Part shown: positions 55,118 to 63,670 of the stretch, piece after piece | How positions within the stretch are numbered: the first letter of the stretch is position 1 | Layout of the letters: every line of letters begins with the position of its first letter | Source: Ignavibacteriales bacterium | GTDB taxonomy: Bacteria > Bacteroidota > Ignavibacteria > Ignavibacteriales > Melioribacteraceae | Direction of reading: 5' to 3' | DNA length: 64,000 nucleotides | Assembly (NCBI GenBank): GCA_016177735.1 | Contig: JACOUS010000026.1 | Coordinates: 66,375 to 130,374 of the forward strand | Program-made: the position numbers and the translations under genes | Notes under the pieces: model-generated | What the model saw: only the letters and a program-made list of their open reading frames with translations | Told to the model about the DNA's origin: nothing | Databases searched by the model: none

Positions 55118-56512
55118 CTAGAAGAAAACATCTCTCTCGCCTTGCTTTACGCGTTCGAGCATTTTGATCGTTTTATTTTTAGTCGCACTGTCGTCAAGTT
55201 TTTCAATTTCGTTTTGAACAAATTCTTTTGCAACGTTCTGTGTTTCATCGGATGCATAATCATCAACATATTCTTGAAATGTCGAGATAGCATTCGGCGT
55301 ACAAAGTTTGCCGATGTTTCCCGATTTCGCCAATTCCATAAAACGGTCGCCTGTTCTCGATGAACGATAACAAGCCGTGCAAAAACTCGGCAAGTAACCA
55401 AGTCCGCAGCAGTCTTTAACAACTTCGTCCAATGTTCTGTGATCGCCGAGCTGAAATTGTTCCATCTCGTGTTCTTCCAAACTTTCTTTCGACTCCGCAT
55501 ACGCACCCGGCGAAGTTCTGCTGCCGGCGCTGATTTGCGAGACACCGAAATTAAAAAGTTCACGCCTCAATTCCGCACGCTCGCGTGTTGATAAAATTAT
55601 TCCGGTGTACGGCACAGCAAGTCTTATAACCGCAATTAATTTTTTGAAAGATTCATCATCAACAGCAAACGGAGGCTTGTGCGAAAGCGGTGCGTTGAAC
55701 GCCGGCTCAAGTCTCGGAATCGAAATTGTGTGCGGACCAACTCCAAAAGTGCGGTCGAGATTAAATGCATGGCTCAACAAAGCAAGCGTTTCAAATTTAT
55801 AATCGGTTAACCCGAATAGAGCGCCAATACCAACATCATCAATACCGGCTTGAAGTGCGCGGTCCATCGCATATAAGCGCCATGCGTAATCACGTTTCGG
55901 TCCATCGGGATGCATCTGCATATAAGTTTTGTAATGATATGTTTCCTGAAAACATTGATATGTTCCGATGCCGAAACTTTTGAGCGTCTTAAATTCATCA
56001 ATCGAAAGAGGCGCTGTGTTAATGTTAACACGGCGAATATTCCCGCCGTTAATGTGAACATCGTAAATTGCTTTGATTGCATCGCCGATAAATTCCATCG
56101 AAGATTTTTTCGGATGCTCGCCGGCAACAAGCAATATTCTTTTGTGCCCTTGCCTAACAAGATATTCTGTTTCTGCACGTACTTCATCGATGCTCAAAGT
56201 TTTTCTGATTAGCTCTCGGTTGTCTCTCCGGAAAGCGCAGTACAAACAATTGTTCACACATAAATTTGTAACGTAAAGCGGCGCAAAAAGGACTAATCTA
56301 TTTCCATAAATAGTTTTTTTAACTTCTTTGGCGGTACGGAATAATTCATCAAGTATTTCGGGATCGGAAATGTTCAACAGTGCTGCACTTTCTTCAAGCG
56401 ACAAGCCTTTTGCAAATTTGGATTTTTGAATTGCTTCTCTCTGCAGAACCGGATCGTTCAGCTTTTCATTTTCAAGCAGAGACGAGATGTAAACTTCATT
56501 GATAAATTCCAT
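55118..56512 (-). CDS. hydG: [FeFe]-hydrogenase maturase HydG (tyrosine lyase)
   Basis: Radical SAM tyrosine lyase that makes CO and cyanide ligands for the hydrogenase H-cluster. The SAM cysteines are C85, C89, C92 (CVNNCLYC, numbering from 56512). The C-terminal HydG-specific motif CX2CX22C (FCTACYR...GKLC), which binds the auxiliary cluster with the dangler iron, is complete. This separates HydG from ThiH. The ATG at 56512 gives the normal N-terminus (MEFINEVYI) with AAGGGG upstream; the open frame extends to 56602. The length from 56512 is 464 aa. Confidence 0.94.
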   Translation of the reverse strand: MEFINEVYISSLLENEKLNDPVLQREAIQKSKFAKGLSLEESAALLNISDPEILDELFRTAKEVKKTIYGNRLVLFAPLYVTNLCVNNCLYCAFRRDNRELIRKTLSIDEVRAETEYLVRQGHKRILLVAGEHPKKSSMEFIGDAIKAIYDVHINGGNIRRVNINTAPLSIDEFKTLKSFGIGTYQCFQETYHYKTYMQMHPDGPKRDYAWRLYAMDRALQAGIDDVGIGALFGLTDYKFETLALLSHAFNLDRTFGVGPHTISIPRLEPAFNAPLSHKPPFAVDDESFKKLIAVIRLAVPYTGIILSTRERAELRRELFNFGVSQISAGSRTSPGAYAESKESLEEHEMEQFQLGDHRTLDEVVKDCCGLGYLPSFCTACYRSSRTGDRFMELAKSGNIGKLCTPNAISTFQEYVDDYASDETQNVAKEFVQNEIEKLDDSATKNKTIKMLERVKQGERDVFF

Positions 56513-56784
56513 GCAAACCCCTTGCATATTAGAATAAATATCTTGCCTTATTGAACAACAAACATACCATAGCGCCAATGGACGAAAAGGCTTATAAAAC
56601 AAGGGGTTCGCGGCTTTTTTTCTTAAAAAAGAGAATGAGTGGAATTAGTTATTCTACATTCTAAGCAAATTTGGATATTTGAGCCGAAATTAATTTTGAT
56701 GAGTTGCAACGTTCCGTTGAGAAATGGTTGTTAATAACCGGCTCACTCGCACGGCTGTCAATGACCACTCCTTGACACAGCAAA

Positions 56785-57240
56785 TTACGTTGACGGTTCA
56801 TCAAACTGTTCCATAAACATTTTCTTGCTCATCTCGAATTCCGCTTTTTGAAGTTTACGAATCTCTCTCCATCTAATTTCTTCTGCCCAGTCGTTAACAA
56901 CAAAGCGTAGGATTACACAGTAGAAATAAAATACTCCGAGTTCAACAAATAAGAGTACCGAGAAAAAAGTTTTATCCTCACTAACGAGATAAACGATTGG
57001 AGACGGTATTATTATTAAAACAAAAAAAGACGAGAGCCAAAAAAATTTCTGCGTCTTATAAAGCGAATAAATTATAAACGGCGTAAAAATTAGCGCCGCA
57101 CCCGCCGATAAAACAAGTACGCTGCCGTAGGAATAAGATAAAATGTAAAGCGCAGAAGCCGACAATTCAAAGTTGAGATAAAATTTCAACTTGGTCAGCA
57201 AATAATCACTTTCAGCATAACCGATATTCTCGATTTCCAT
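56785..57240 (-). CDS. Hypothetical membrane protein (about four helices)
   Basis: 151 residues with four hydrophobic segments (about 28-45, 48-62, 68-85, 92-113) and a charged, helical C-terminal tail (EEIRWREIRKLQKAEFEMSKKMFMEQF). I do not recognise the family. It stands alone, 64 bases from the PhzF-like gene upstream and 272 bases from hydG downstream. Confidence 0.6.
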   Translation of the reverse strand: MEIENIGYAESDYLLTKLKFYLNFELSASALYILSYSYGSVLVLSAGAALIFTPFIIYSLYKTQKFFWLSSFFVLIIIPSPIVYLVSEDKTFFSVLLFVELGVFYFYCVILRFVVNDWAEEIRWREIRKLQKAEFEMSKKMFMEQFDEPST

Positions 57241-57304
57241 ATTTGTTGCCCCCCGTTTTTAAAGTTACATTGCTGCCAATAATCAACATCGACAAAGTTA
57301 TTTT

Positions 57305-58210
57305 TTATATCTCTATTTCCGTTTTGAAAACAATTCTGGCATTGCCGCCGACTTTAACTTTTACCGGCAAATCATTTTCAATATCTACTTCCACTTCAAC
57401 AACACCGGTTCGCTTGATTGCTTCGCCTTGTTTTCCTTTGAAGGAAAAATATTTCCCTTTCGTGTTTACCAATTTGTGTTGAACAAGATAAGCGCCAAGC
57501 GGTCCGTTTGCATTTCCCGTAACCGGGTCTTCGTTAATGCCGATTGCCGGCGCAAACATTCTTCCTTTTGTTAGAATGCCCTCTTCGTTCGTATCAAATG
57601 TAAAAACAAAATAACCGTTACAATGAATTTCTTTACTAAGTTTTGAGAGTGCTTCTATTTCCGGCTTGAGAGAATCAAGCGTCTTTTGATTTTTTATTCC
57701 GATCAAAACTTTTGAATGACCGGTTGAAACTATTTGTACCGGACACCGCTCATCGATATCATCATCATTCAGATGAAATACTGAGCAAATTTTTTTATTC
57801 ACTTCATCTTCAAACGGATTTTCAAATTCAACTTGCCCTTGCGTCATCACAATTTTATAATCATCGTTTTCTTTTATGATATCAACCGGTAAAATTCCGG
57901 CACCGATTTTTTGAATTACCGTACATGAATCGTAATTGTTTTCTACCGAACGGACGTAATGAGCGGCTATTGTTGCATGCCCGCAAGAAGGGACTTCAAT
58001 TGTCGGCGTAAAAAATCTTATCCATACTTCATGATTATTTTCAGCCGGTTTCAGAATGAAAGCCGTCTCGGAATTGTTAAGTTCTCTTGCAATATTCTGC
58101 ATCTGCTCATCCGCCAATCCGTCCGCATTAGAAACTACGCCGGCGGGATTTCCGCTGAATAATTCTTTTGTAAAAGAATCTACTTGGTATATCCGATATT
58201 TTTTTGACAT
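57305..58210 (-). CDS. PhzF-family isomerase/epimerase-like protein
   Basis: 301-residue PhzF-family protein with the double-hotdog diaminopimelate-epimerase-like fold. N-terminal YQVDSFTKELFSGNPAGVV, the catalytic glutamate in ELNNSETAFI, and the second-half GIGINEDPVTGNANGPLGAYL motif are present. Family members catalyse proton-shift isomerisations, but the substrates of most are unknown. It shares one base with the DUF559 gene upstream. Confidence 0.9.
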   Translation of the reverse strand: MSKKYRIYQVDSFTKELFSGNPAGVVSNADGLADEQMQNIARELNNSETAFILKPAENNHEVWIRFFTPTIEVPSCGHATIAAHYVRSVENNYDSCTVIQKIGAGILPVDIIKENDDYKIVMTQGQVEFENPFEDEVNKKICSVFHLNDDDIDERCPVQIVSTGHSKVLIGIKNQKTLDSLKPEIEALSKLSKEIHCNGYFVFTFDTNEEGILTKGRMFAPAIGINEDPVTGNANGPLGAYLVQHKLVNTKGKYFSFKGKQGEAIKRTGVVEVEVDIENDLPVKVKVGGNARIVFKTEIEI

Positions 58211-58614
58211 TAATTAGCCCGTATTATTTTTGCTCTGTTGTCTATGATCATTTTTATTTCATTTTCAATTCTTTGGAATACTTTATCAGGGTGACTCGTA
58301 AGTTCTTCATTTTTTATTCTAATGAAATGTATGCCGAAGTTTTCTAAATATTCTTGGCGGTCTTTGTCATACTTTTTTTGATCTTGTAAATCGTGTATAT
58401 CTCCATCGACTTCAACAGCTAATTTTAATCTAGGACTGTAAAAATCAATTACATAACTATCAACAGAGTATTGACGAAGAAATAGCTCCTTTATTTGCTT
58501 TTTGCGAAGATATGCCCACATAAGTTTTTCACAATAAGTCATATTTGCACGAAGTTGTCTTCGCCGTTCTTTCATTGCTTTTTTGTTTACAATTTCCCGT
58601 ATTGCATTTTCCAT
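58210..58614 (-). CDS. DUF559 (Vsr/endonuclease-like) protein
   Basis: 134-residue protein with the DUF559 pattern: RANMTYCEKLMWAYLRKKQI, then YVIDFYSPRLKLAVEVDGDIHD and FGIHFIRIKNEEL. The residues D, E and K in this order (IDFY, EVDG, RIKNEE) resemble a very-short-patch-repair/restriction nuclease fold. The biological role is unknown; DUF559 genes are often found as single mobile-looking units. It overlaps the DUF3795 gene by 28 bases. Confidence 0.85.
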   Translation of the reverse strand: MENAIREIVNKKAMKERRRQLRANMTYCEKLMWAYLRKKQIKELFLRQYSVDSYVIDFYSPRLKLAVEVDGDIHDLQDQKKYDKDRQEYLENFGIHFIRIKNEELTSHPDKVFQRIENEIKMIIDNRAKIIRAN

Positions 58615-58910
58615 TTGTCTGCGAGTTCTACAAACTCTGCATAACCGTTCGATTGAATAAACTCGACCGCTTCTTTGTATTTTTTGTACTTGTAGGATTT
58701 CTTGTTGTAAAATTCTTGAATGGTATTACACGAGGTAAAGTTACTGCAGTCTGCACATGAATTATATCTTTTGTTGATACAGCAGATTTTAATTTTGCAT
58801 TTTGCTTTTGAGACGTCTCTTTTGCCGCTTTGATATCCCCATTTACAACCGCGGCAAATTTTTTCTTTGAGATATTTGGCAACTGCATTTGCCTTTTCAA
58901 TACTATTCAT
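58587..58910 (-). CDS. DUF3795-like cysteine-rich protein
   Basis: 107-residue protein with many cysteines in the first half (ICRGCKWG, KCKIKICCINK, CADCSNFTSC), compatible with zinc or Fe-S binding. The C-terminal AVEFIQSNGYAEFVELADKWKMQYGKL resembles the end of DUF3795 proteins. There is no signal peptide. It overlaps DUF559 downstream, and its ATG overlaps the end of an apparently broken frame upstream (58903-59055). Confidence 0.7.
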   Translation of the reverse strand: MNSIEKANAVAKYLKEKICRGCKWGYQSGKRDVSKAKCKIKICCINKRYNSCADCSNFTSCNTIQEFYNKKSYKYKKYKEAVEFIQSNGYAEFVELADKWKMQYGKL

Positions 58911-59055
58911 TTCTTAAATAACGATAAAGAGTGCCGTCATCACCCCTTAAAATTGATAACCATTTACCTTGGGGCTCAATTTCAATAATTGGTTTACATG
59001 GAGAATCCCCTCAATCGTCATCCAATTCCCCAGATTGAACGGCCGCCATGTACAT
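58903..59055 (-). pseudogene. Small broken frame with in-frame TGA
   Basis: From ATG 59055 the minus strand reads MYMAAVQSGELDDD, then TGA (59011-59013), then in the same frame GDSPCKPIIEIEPQGKWLSI...RYLRNE and a TAG at 58903. The part after the TGA looks protein-like and its end overlaps the next ATG by a few bases, as for a real gene in an operon. Probably the end of a decayed gene. A selenocysteine reading is possible in principle but no suitable hairpin follows the TGA. Confidence 0.35.
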
Positions 59056-59121
59056 AAAGTTAAATTCACTATAAAATTACATTTACCAATTCTATGACCT
59101 ATCACTAATTGCCTTTTTCTC

Positions 59122-60063
59122 CTACCCCACCGCATTCTCATTAATCTCAATAAATCCGCGTGAGGCGTTGACGACGCACTTCACACCGAACGGCATTGTG
59201 ATATTTTCTTTTACGTGTCCGTGACGGAGATTGTAGATAACCGGAATTTTCAGGTTCTGGAAATATTCGATAACTACTTCGTTCAATGTAAAAGATTTTT
59301 TTGTGGGGTCGGTTTCAACGCAGTCAACAAAATGCCCGAGGATAACCCCCCTAATCTGTTTGAAAATTTTTGCAAGCCGCAGTTGATTAAACATGCGGTC
59401 GATTCTATATGGTGCTTCGTGCACATCTTCGAGCAGAAGAATTGCATCTTTAATTTTCGGGAAATATTCGGTGCCCATCAGCGAAGTGAACAAACTCAAA
59501 TTGCCGCCGATAAGTCTTCCGACTGCCCTTCCTTTTGTAAGCACAAATATTTTCTCATTACGCGGATTTTTTATCCTACCGATTTTTTTATTCGATGTGA
59601 TCGTTCTCCAAAAAACTTCTTCTGTAAACGGACTAACTTCATCGTGGAAATCAACAGCAACCATCGGTCCGGCAAAAGTGACCAAACCACACTTTGCATA
59701 AAACGCCATCTGCAAAGCGTTGATATCGCTGTAGCCGACAAAAATTTTGGGATTGCTGCGAATCAGTTTGTAATCAATTTTATCGAGCAGTCTGCCAGAG
59801 CCGTAACCGCCGCGAATCGAAAAAATTGCTTTCACGTGTTTGTTATGAAACATGTAATGCAAATCTACGAGGCGCTGTGCATCTGTTCCGGCGAGATAAC
59901 CTTGTTGAATGCCGACATTCTTTCCAACTTCAACGCGGTAACCAAGTTTTTCCAAATATTGAACACCGGAATTTATTTTGGTGAGATCGTCGGGCGAAGA
60001 TGCCGGAGAGATTATTCCAATCACTTCCCCCGGTTTAAGTCGTTTTGGTTTGATTATTCCCAT
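59122..60063 (-). CDS. LD-carboxypeptidase (S66 family)
   Basis: 313-residue serine peptidase of the LdcA family. The nucleophile is S112 in FVGYSDINAL. The glutamate of LLEDVHEAPYRIDRM and the histidine of LRHGHVKEN complete the Ser-Glu-His triad. The family releases D-Ala from murein tetrapeptides in cell-wall recycling, or cleaves related peptides such as microcin C7. It has no signal peptide, so it acts in the cytoplasm. It stands as a single gene. Confidence 0.9.
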   Translation of the reverse strand: MGIIKPKRLKPGEVIGIISPASSPDDLTKINSGVQYLEKLGYRVEVGKNVGIQQGYLAGTDAQRLVDLHYMFHNKHVKAIFSIRGGYGSGRLLDKIDYKLIRSNPKIFVGYSDINALQMAFYAKCGLVTFAGPMVAVDFHDEVSPFTEEVFWRTITSNKKIGRIKNPRNEKIFVLTKGRAVGRLIGGNLSLFTSLMGTEYFPKIKDAILLLEDVHEAPYRIDRMFNQLRLAKIFKQIRGVILGHFVDCVETDPTKKSFTLNEVVIEYFQNLKIPVIYNLRHGHVKENITMPFGVKCVVNASRGFIEINENAVG

Positions 60064-60193
60064 TCAGTAAAATTGAGTGGCTGACTGCTTTCAATATAAC
60101 AAACGAACTTTACTGATGCAAAGAATTTAAATGTAGATTGGAAAAGTTTTTATTAACTGGACAGGTAGAAACCTATAAGTAGCAAATTAACGG

Positions 60194-60250
60194 AAATGTT
60201 AAATGGAAAATGGAAGATTAAAAATGTCTGATCTTTTCCCATTTTCCATT
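60194..60250. repeat. Heptamer array with inverted complement after phoU
   Basis: Five 7-base units of the AAATGGA type (60194-60228) are followed by complementary units of the TTTCCAT type (60236-60249). AATGGAAAATGG (60202-60213) and CCATTTTCCATT (60239-60250) form a perfect 12-base-pair stem. It lies just after the phoU stop and may work as a transcript end, though no T-run follows on the minus strand. Confidence 0.7.
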
Positions 60251-60253
60251 CGG

Positions 60254-60928
60254 TCACCCTTCTTTGTTTTTGTCGCGTTTGTGGTGGGCAACAATTTTCG
60301 CTTCAAGGTAGAAAATTAAATTCTCGCAAATGTTGGTTGCATGATCGGCAAGCCGTTCGATATGCCTTGTTAAAACTATTAAATGCGCACACGGTTCAAT
60401 CAATTCGGGATTTGTCTGCATCTTTGCTACACAAAATTTGAATATCTGTTTGTTCAGTTTGTCAACTTCACCGTCGCTAACGAGCACATTGTTTGCCATG
60501 TCAATATTGTTGTGAATAAATGAATCGATAGCATTTTTCAACATGTCTTTGGCACGGTGACCCATATCGATAACTTGCGATTCGACAATGAGGTCTTTGT
60601 AGTCGCCGGTTTTTTTTACACGCTGACCAATATTAACAGCAATGTCTCCGCATCTTTCGAGCTGGCTGTTAATCATTAAAGCAGAAAGCATGAATCTTAA
60701 ATCCGAAGCCACCGGCTGGAAAATAGCGAGAATATTTTCGCACTGAGTTTGAATCAAATTATCGTATGCATCGATCTCGTTGTCTTTGGCTTTCATTCCG
60801 CGGCACAGCTCGATATTATTTGATTCGAGTGCAGTAATTGCACGGATCACTTGCTCATCAACAAGGGAAGCCATTTTTATCAAATTGGTTTTAAGGCTTT
60901 CAACTTCTCGGTTAAAATGTTCTTGCAT
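60254..60928 (-). CDS. phoU: Phosphate-transport regulator PhoU
   Basis: 224-residue helical protein made of two PhoU three-helix domains (about 1-110 and 115-215). The acidic metal-binding repeats E/DxxxD are seen in NEIDAYDNLIQ and DGEVDKLNKQIF. It restrains the Pst transporter and the phosphate-sensing kinase when phosphate is sufficient. It is the last gene of the pst operon, 11 bases after pstB. Confidence 0.95.
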   Translation of the reverse strand: MQEHFNREVESLKTNLIKMASLVDEQVIRAITALESNNIELCRGMKAKDNEIDAYDNLIQTQCENILAIFQPVASDLRFMLSALMINSQLERCGDIAVNIGQRVKKTGDYKDLIVESQVIDMGHRAKDMLKNAIDSFIHNNIDMANNVLVSDGEVDKLNKQIFKFCVAKMQTNPELIEPCAHLIVLTRHIERLADHATNICENLIFYLEAKIVAHHKRDKNKEG

Positions 60929-60939
60929 GGTTCCCCCTC

Positions 60940-61701
60940 TTATCCGAATCTTCCACGGATATAATCTTCGGTTTGTTTTTTCTCGGGCGCTGTAAACATT
61001 TTTGTTGTATCGGAATATTCAATTAAGTCGCCCATGTAAAAGAAAGCACAGTAATCACTCACGCGCGATGCTTGCTGCATATTATGCGTAACAATAATTA
61101 TTGTGTAAGTGTCTTTCAATTCAAAAATCAGGTCTTCGATTTTGGTAGTAGAGATCGGATCGAGTGCGCTTGCCGGTTCATCCATCAAAAGAATTTCCGG
61201 TTCGACTGCAAGAGCGCGCGCTATACATAAACGCTGCTGCTGCCCTCCGCTCAATGATAAACCGCTTTTGTGAAGATCATCTTTCACTTCATCCCACAAT
61301 GCCGATCTTTGCAAACTTGTTTCAACAATTTCATCCAATCCCTTTTTATCGTTGATGCCGTTTATCTTCGGACCGAATGCAATATTTTCATAAATAGTTT
61401 TCGGGAACGGGTTCGACTTTTGAAAAATCATTCCAACTTTCTTTCTCAGCTCAACAACATCGATATCTTTATCATAAATATTCCGCCCCTCAATCATAAC
61501 GTTACCTTCTATTTTCACGTTGTCAATCAAATCGTTCATGCGATTTAAGGAACGTAGAAAAGTAGATTTGCCGCATCCCGATGGACCAATGAGCGCAGTA
61601 ACCTGATTTGCCGGTATCCGAATTGAAATTTTATTCAGCGCTTGTTTTTTACCGTAGTAGAGATCGAGATTTTCTACAACTATTTTGGGATTATCAAACA
61701 T
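60940..61701 (-). CDS. pstB: Phosphate ABC transporter ATP-binding protein PstB
   Basis: 253-residue ABC ATPase. It has Walker [10 protein letters not shown] (39-47), the signature LSGGQQQRL, Walker [13 protein letters not shown] and the PstB-specific N-terminal style [20 protein letters not shown]. It drives phosphate uptake with PstC and PstA. It starts nine bases after pstA. Confidence 0.97.
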   Translation of the reverse strand: MFDNPKIVVENLDLYYGKKQALNKISIRIPANQVTALIGPSGCGKSTFLRSLNRMNDLIDNVKIEGNVMIEGRNIYDKDIDVVELRKKVGMIFQKSNPFPKTIYENIAFGPKINGINDKKGLDEIVETSLQRSALWDEVKDDLHKSGLSLSGGQQQRLCIARALAVEPEILLMDEPASALDPISTTKIEDLIFELKDTYTIIIVTHNMQQASRVSDYCAFFYMGDLIEYSDTTKMFTAPEKKQTEDYIRGRFG

Positions 61702-61710
61702 TAATCTTTC

Positions 61711-62616
61711 CTAAGATTTTATTTTTTGCCTGAATCTATATCTTACAAAAATTGCAATGAACGACAAACTAAAAGTACAAATCAACAGAACAAATGCCGT
61801 GGCATATTGAATTCCTTTTGTCGCCTCAACATCCGTTGACTGTGTAGCCATCACGTAAATGTGATAACCGAGATTCATAAATTGATCCGTGAGTTTGCCC
61901 GGCAAGTTCGGAAGAAAATATGCTGCGCCGGTAAAAAGAATAGGCGCAACTTCTCCGGCTCCTCTGCCGATTGCCAAAATTGTTCCGGTTAAAATTCCGT
62001 TTATAGAATTCGGGATAATAATTTTTCTAATCGTTTGCCATTTGGTTGCGCCAAGCGCCAAACCTCCGGCACGTAAATCATCGGGAACTGTTTTAAGAGA
62101 TTCTTCAACAGAAACAATCACAACCGGAATTGTTAGGAAAGCCATCGTCATGCTTGCCCATAAAATGTTCGGTTGTCCCCATTGTAATTGTCCGGGTTCG
62201 GAAAAAACTTTATCCATTCCGGTTCCGACAAACTGAATGAAAAATCCCAAGCCAAAAAGCCCGAACACAATTGACGGAACACCGGAAAGCGTATTGACAC
62301 CGAAGCGAATTATCTTTGTTAAAATAGATTTCTTGTTCGCGTACTCGTTCAAATAAATTGCTGTGATTGTACCGATAGGAACACACGCGACTGACATAAT
62401 CAACACAAGCAGTACAGTGCCAACAATTGCCGGGAAAATTCCGCCTTCGGTCATTCCTTCTTTGGGATAGCCGGTTATAAATTCCCACGTAAGATAATCA
62501 CGGCCACCGGAATAAATTTCGAACAAGATAAAAATCAACGATGCGATGATTGCAGCAACAGAGAGAGCAGAAATTATTACGATTCCTTTTCCAAGAAATT
62601 TATTATTCATCATCAT
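61711..62616 (-). CDS. pstA: Phosphate ABC transporter permease PstA
   Basis: 301-residue permease with six predicted helices and the EAA loop (LRAGGLALGATKWQTIRKIIIP) that contacts PstB. The N-terminus has three ATG codons in a row, of which the first overlaps the pstC stop; any could be used. It follows pstC directly. Confidence 0.95.
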   Translation of the reverse strand: MMMNNKFLGKGIVIISALSVAAIIASLIFILFEIYSGGRDYLTWEFITGYPKEGMTEGGIFPAIVGTVLLVLIMSVACVPIGTITAIYLNEYANKKSILTKIIRFGVNTLSGVPSIVFGLFGLGFFIQFVGTGMDKVFSEPGQLQWGQPNILWASMTMAFLTIPVVIVSVEESLKTVPDDLRAGGLALGATKWQTIRKIIIPNSINGILTGTILAIGRGAGEVAPILFTGAAYFLPNLPGKLTDQFMNLGYHIYVMATQSTDVEATKGIQYATAFVLLICTFSLSFIAIFVRYRFRQKIKS

Positions 62617-63659
62617 TCGCCTCTGAACCTTTTCATCAAACGTGCGCGCACATAAAACTCTGCAATTGCATTAATTATAAAAGTGATTATGAAAAGCAGA
62701 ACACCGATAAAAAATAAAACCGTGTAATGTGTATCGCCAAAAACAACTTCCGCCATTTCAGCACCAACAGTTGCGGACATTGTTCGCACCGGTTCGAAAA
62801 TACTAAATGAAGTAAGCGGCGCGTTTCCGGTTGCCATCAAAACAATCATTGTTTCGCCGAATGCTCTGCCGAATCCGAGCAGAAGCGCCGCAAAAATTCC
62901 CGGCGTTGCCGCCGGCATCACTACAAAAAGTGCGGTCTGCCATCTTGTTGCGCCGAGTGCAAGACTTGCCTCAGACATGTATTTCGGAATAGCTGTTAAC
63001 GAATCTTCGGTAACTGTGTAAACAATCGGAATAACTGCAAGAGCCATCGCAACGCCGCCGACAAATGCATTCAATCTGTAACTCACGCCAAAAATATTTT
63101 GAATGATTGTTGCAATTGTTATCAACGCGAAGAACCCGATTACGACGGAAGGAAAACTTGCAAGCAGTTCTATTGCCGGTTTGATAAACTCGCGGAGTTT
63201 TTTATTTGCAAAGAGTGATGAATAAATTGCCGCAAGAATTGCAATCGGTGCACCAAAAAGAATTGCAATGACTGTAACTTTTAAGCTGCCGATAAAAATC
63301 GGTATTAAACCGTATTTCGGATTTTCGCCGACGGGCTGCCAATCTTTGCCGGTCAAATTTTTAAAATCGGCAACATCACCGCTGCCGTTTAATGATGAGT
63401 AACCTTCTAAACTATTCGATGCTGAAGAATCGGAAGGTTCTTCGCCGTAAGTTTCGGACTGAAGAAATTCCTCCGTGTTAATTTTTTTCTCTTTAGGAAA
63501 AAAGATCGGCGCAGCTTCTCTAAAAACAAATACGAAGATTAAAACAATAACTGCCAGCGAAATGAACGAGACAGATTTAATTGTATATTCGGCAAGAAAC
63601 TCACTCAATCTGAATTTACGTTTGAGTGAGTTTCCGTTATTCTTTTTCTTGGTTAGCAT
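62613..63659 (-). CDS. pstC: Phosphate ABC transporter permease PstC
   Basis: Permease partner of PstA with six helices in the main part. The EAA loop (EASLALGATRWQTALFVVMPA) and GFGRAFGETMIVLMATGN are conserved. Between the first and second helices it has a long periplasmic insertion (about 60-120, serine- and asparagine-rich) of the type found in Bacteroidota PstC. I prefer ATG 63659 (MLTKKKNNGNS); a TTG at 63668 would add three residues. It starts about 12 bases after pstS. Confidence 0.95.
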   Translation of the reverse strand: MLTKKKNNGNSLKRKFRLSEFLAEYTIKSVSFISLAVIVLIFVFVFREAAPIFFPKEKKINTEEFLQSETYGEEPSDSSASNSLEGYSSLNGSGDVADFKNLTGKDWQPVGENPKYGLIPIFIGSLKVTVIAILFGAPIAILAAIYSSLFANKKLREFIKPAIELLASFPSVVIGFFALITIATIIQNIFGVSYRLNAFVGGVAMALAVIPIVYTVTEDSLTAIPKYMSEASLALGATRWQTALFVVMPAATPGIFAALLLGFGRAFGETMIVLMATGNAPLTSFSIFEPVRTMSATVGAEMAEVVFGDTHYTVLFFIGVLLFIITFIINAIAEFYVRARLMKRFRGE

Positions 63660-63670
63660 TAATCCCAAAA

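Noticed and set aside
58628-58900. Alternative 90-residue frame overlapping the cysteine-rich protein
   Set aside because: It lies within the DUF3795-like gene in another frame, and the cysteine pattern and tail of that gene are more convincing.
59011-59013. In-frame TGA as a selenocysteine codon
   Set aside because: No convincing bacterial SECIS hairpin directly follows, and the surrounding sequence does not match a selenoprotein I recognise.
58947-59150. 67-residue basic frame across the end of the LD-carboxypeptidase gene
   Set aside because: Arg/Trp-rich composition, overlap with the S66 gene and no family resemblance indicate a shadow frame.
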